Made by a program: the position numbers and the translations under genes. Shown here piece after piece: positions 58,102 through 59,376 of a stretch of DNA of 59,376 bases. This DNA comes from Frateuria flava (GTDB lineage: Bacteria; Pseudomonadota; Gammaproteobacteria; Xanthomonadales; Rhodanobacteraceae). The stretch lies in the NCBI RefSeq assembly GCF_017837635.1, contig NZ_JAGJRS010000028.1, positions 1 through 59,376 of the forward strand. The letters are read 5' to 3'. The notes beneath the pieces are model-generated. The model did no database searches. It saw only the letters and a list, made by a program, of their open reading frames with translations, and had not been told where the DNA came from. Each line of letters starts with the position of its first letter. The stretch's first letter is position 1.

Positions 58102-58296
58102 CCCTCTCCCCTGCCGGGAGAGGGTTGGGGTGAGGGGCGGGGGCTCGCAGGAAAGGATGCTCAGGCCGCCCCGTGTCGCCCCCCAGGTACGCAACCGGAA
58201 GCGCAAGACCGCAGCACCCGATGCACTTCGCTAAGCCCGGCAACATCACGGCCAGCCCCCACCACTCGCCCCGGCCCTCTCCCTGGAGGAGAGAGG
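58102..58296. repeat. two CCCTCTCCC-family hairpins upstream of the kinase gene
   Basis: 58102-58124 is CCCTCTCCC, a five-base loop and GGGAGAGGG followed by TTGGGGTGAGGGG, nearly identical to 38687-38709 and 20486-20510. 58274-58296 is a less perfect copy in opposite orientation. Both lie between the depolymerase stop and the kinase start. Confidence 0.75.
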
Positions 58297-58311
58297 GAGC
58301 AGAGCGTGAGG

Positions 58312-59334
58312 TCATCGGCCTTCTGGCAATCCCAGCGCACGCACGGCATCGACCAGCCAGCGCAATTGCACGCCCTGGCGCGTGTCGTAATCGGCTCCGG
58401 AGTATCCCCACCAGTCCCAGCATGCCTGTGGATTCAAGGGCGCGAAGCTCGCGCGTGCCTGAGGGTACAGCACGACCACGTCGTAGGCGTCGGCCCAGCG
58501 GTTGAAGCCGGCGTCGCGCACGAACGCCTCGCTCACCGCCTCGGCGTTCTGCTTGCAGCCGTGCAGCGCGACCAGCAGGCCGCAGGGTTTGCCGCCGGCG
58601 CAGGCAGGCGGCAGGTAGAGGTAGCCCTGGTCGGCGAGGAAAGCGTCCTTGCTGCCCGGGCGCAGCGCGTCCTGGTCGAACGTGCGCAGCTCGCCGCGCG
58701 GGGCGGCCACGGCACGCGCCGGCTTGCCGAACAGCTCGGCGAAGATCTCGCCCGCCGCATCGAAACCGCAGTGGCCCAGGAACGGCGACACCGACTTGCC
58801 GCAGTCGTCGCCCTTCCCCGCCACGGGCAGGTTGTGTGCGAAGGCGCGGCCACCGTCGTCGTGCACCTGCATGCTTTCCAGGCCCGGCACGTCGTCGCGC
58901 AGAGTTTGATAGAACTGCGCGCCGGCTTCGGCCACCGACGGCGCGACCATGGCGTCCTTCTTGCCGTGCAGCAGGTAGACGCGTGCGTGGGCCAGCTCGG
59001 CAAGCGCGCCGAGGCGTCCTTCGGCCGACAGCTTGCGCGCGCGGGCGACGAGCGCGGCCACGTCCGGCGCCGGCGTGCCCTTCATGCAGCTGCCCAGCGC
59101 CGTGGCGAGCTGTCCGCCGGCACAACCGTAGGGGCCGCCGGCGACGAGGGCGGCGCCATGGAAGATCTCGGGGTAGGCCATCTGCGCCTGGGTGGCCATG
59201 TAGGCACCGGAGGAGAGGCCGGCGACGGCGACGCGCGCGGGGTCGAGCTTGAGCGTTGGCAGCGACGGAGCATCGCCGGCATGGGCGAGCGCGCTGGCGA
59301 AAAGGAGGGCCAGCAGGCCGAGGGTCTTGCGCAT
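58312..59334 (-). CDS. exported PHB depolymerase-family esterase
   Basis: 340-aa secreted or periplasmic esterase of the poly(3-hydroxybutyrate) depolymerase family (Rhodospirillum-type). Signal peptide MRKTLGLLALLFASALAHA. Catalytic serine in VAGLSSGAYMATQ; further motifs YLLHGKKDAMVAPS, LLVALHGCKQNAE and ACWDWWGYSGADYDTRQG. Several cysteines suggest disulfides. ATG 59334 preceded by GGAG. The 3' flank carries repeat hairpins. With the 3HB-oligomer hydrolase it could convert exogenous or released PHB to monomers; no substrate-binding domain is attached, so soluble or amorphous polymer is more likely than crystalline. Confidence 0.9.
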   Translation of the reverse strand: MRKTLGLLALLFASALAHAGDAPSLPTLKLDPARVAVAGLSSGAYMATQAQMAYPEIFHGAALVAGGPYGCAGGQLATALGSCMKGTPAPDVAALVARARKLSAEGRLGALAELAHARVYLLHGKKDAMVAPSVAEAGAQFYQTLRDDVPGLESMQVHDDGGRAFAHNLPVAGKGDDCGKSVSPFLGHCGFDAAGEIFAELFGKPARAVAAPRGELRTFDQDALRPGSKDAFLADQGYLYLPPACAGGKPCGLLVALHGCKQNAEAVSEAFVRDAGFNRWADAYDVVVLYPQARASFAPLNPQACWDWWGYSGADYDTRQGVQLRWLVDAVRALGLPEGR

Positions 59335-59376
59335 GTCGATCTCCGGAGCGCGTGTCGTCTGTGGGAGCGCCCTCGG

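Overview
The window is chromosomal DNA of very high G+C (coding shadows in every frame). It most resembles a gammaproteobacterium of the Xanthomonadales, probably Rhodanobacteraceae (the Dyella/Luteibacter/Rhodanobacter/Frateuria group). The reasons are the miaA-hfq-hflX-hflK-hflC-DUF2065-purA order, tdh-kbl, TonB-receptor-based sugar loci under LacI regulators, and many dispersed intergenic palindromes. The assignment comes from gene content only. No tRNA, rRNA, IS element, prophage or CRISPR array was found.

Layout. 0-9 kb: an MHYT-GGDEF-EAL protein, a PAS/GAF hybrid kinase, a small disordered protein, a cupin, and a coupled histidine-phosphatase/NAD(P)H-hydrate dehydratase pair. 9-10.7 kb: a HipBA toxin-antitoxin pair behind three evenly spaced palindromic operators. 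10.8-17.5 kb (minus): the conserved miaA-hfq-hflX-hflKC-DUF2065-purA block for tRNA modification, RNA chaperoning, ribosome rescue, FtsH control and AMP synthesis. 18-20.5 kb: tdh-kbl, converting threonine to glycine plus acetyl-CoA.

21.5-28.2 kb (plus) is the most interesting region. Seven tightly packed genes encode a fatty-acid desaturase, a COG2907 flavoprotein, a DUF1365 protein, a cyclopropane-fatty-acid-synthase homologue, DUF2878 and DUF1295 membrane proteins, and a second, divergent CFA-type methyltransferase. This looks like a pathway that desaturates and then methylates or otherwise remodels phospholipid acyl chains. A bidirectional terminator separates it from an OmpA-family porin.

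29.8-37.5 kb holds the methylcitrate (propionate) genes prpB, prpC and prpD. They are split by an outer-membrane barrel gene and by a TerC-family gene that sits behind a yybP-ykoY-type (manganese) riboswitch. A dicarboxylate/amino-acid symporter diverges from prpB. 37.5-42 kb: a TipA-like MerR regulator, malate dehydrogenase, an aminotransferase and a cyclophilin. 42-50 kb (minus): a carbohydrate locus of LacI regulator, TonB receptor, secreted GH65 enzyme and secreted GH37 trehalase-like enzyme, with a perfect 16-bp palindromic operator ahead of the receptor. 50-59.3 kb: two poly/oligo-hydroxybutyrate hydrolases flank a LuxR-type response regulator and a sodium-symporter-fused hybrid kinase. 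These two regulators match the CrbS/CrbR (MxtR/ErdR) acetate-switch architecture.

Several families of intergenic palindromic repeats occur throughout. One is involved in a diverged 160-bp tandem duplication that carries the 3' end of the symporter-kinase gene. All family assignments are by motif reading; no database search was run.
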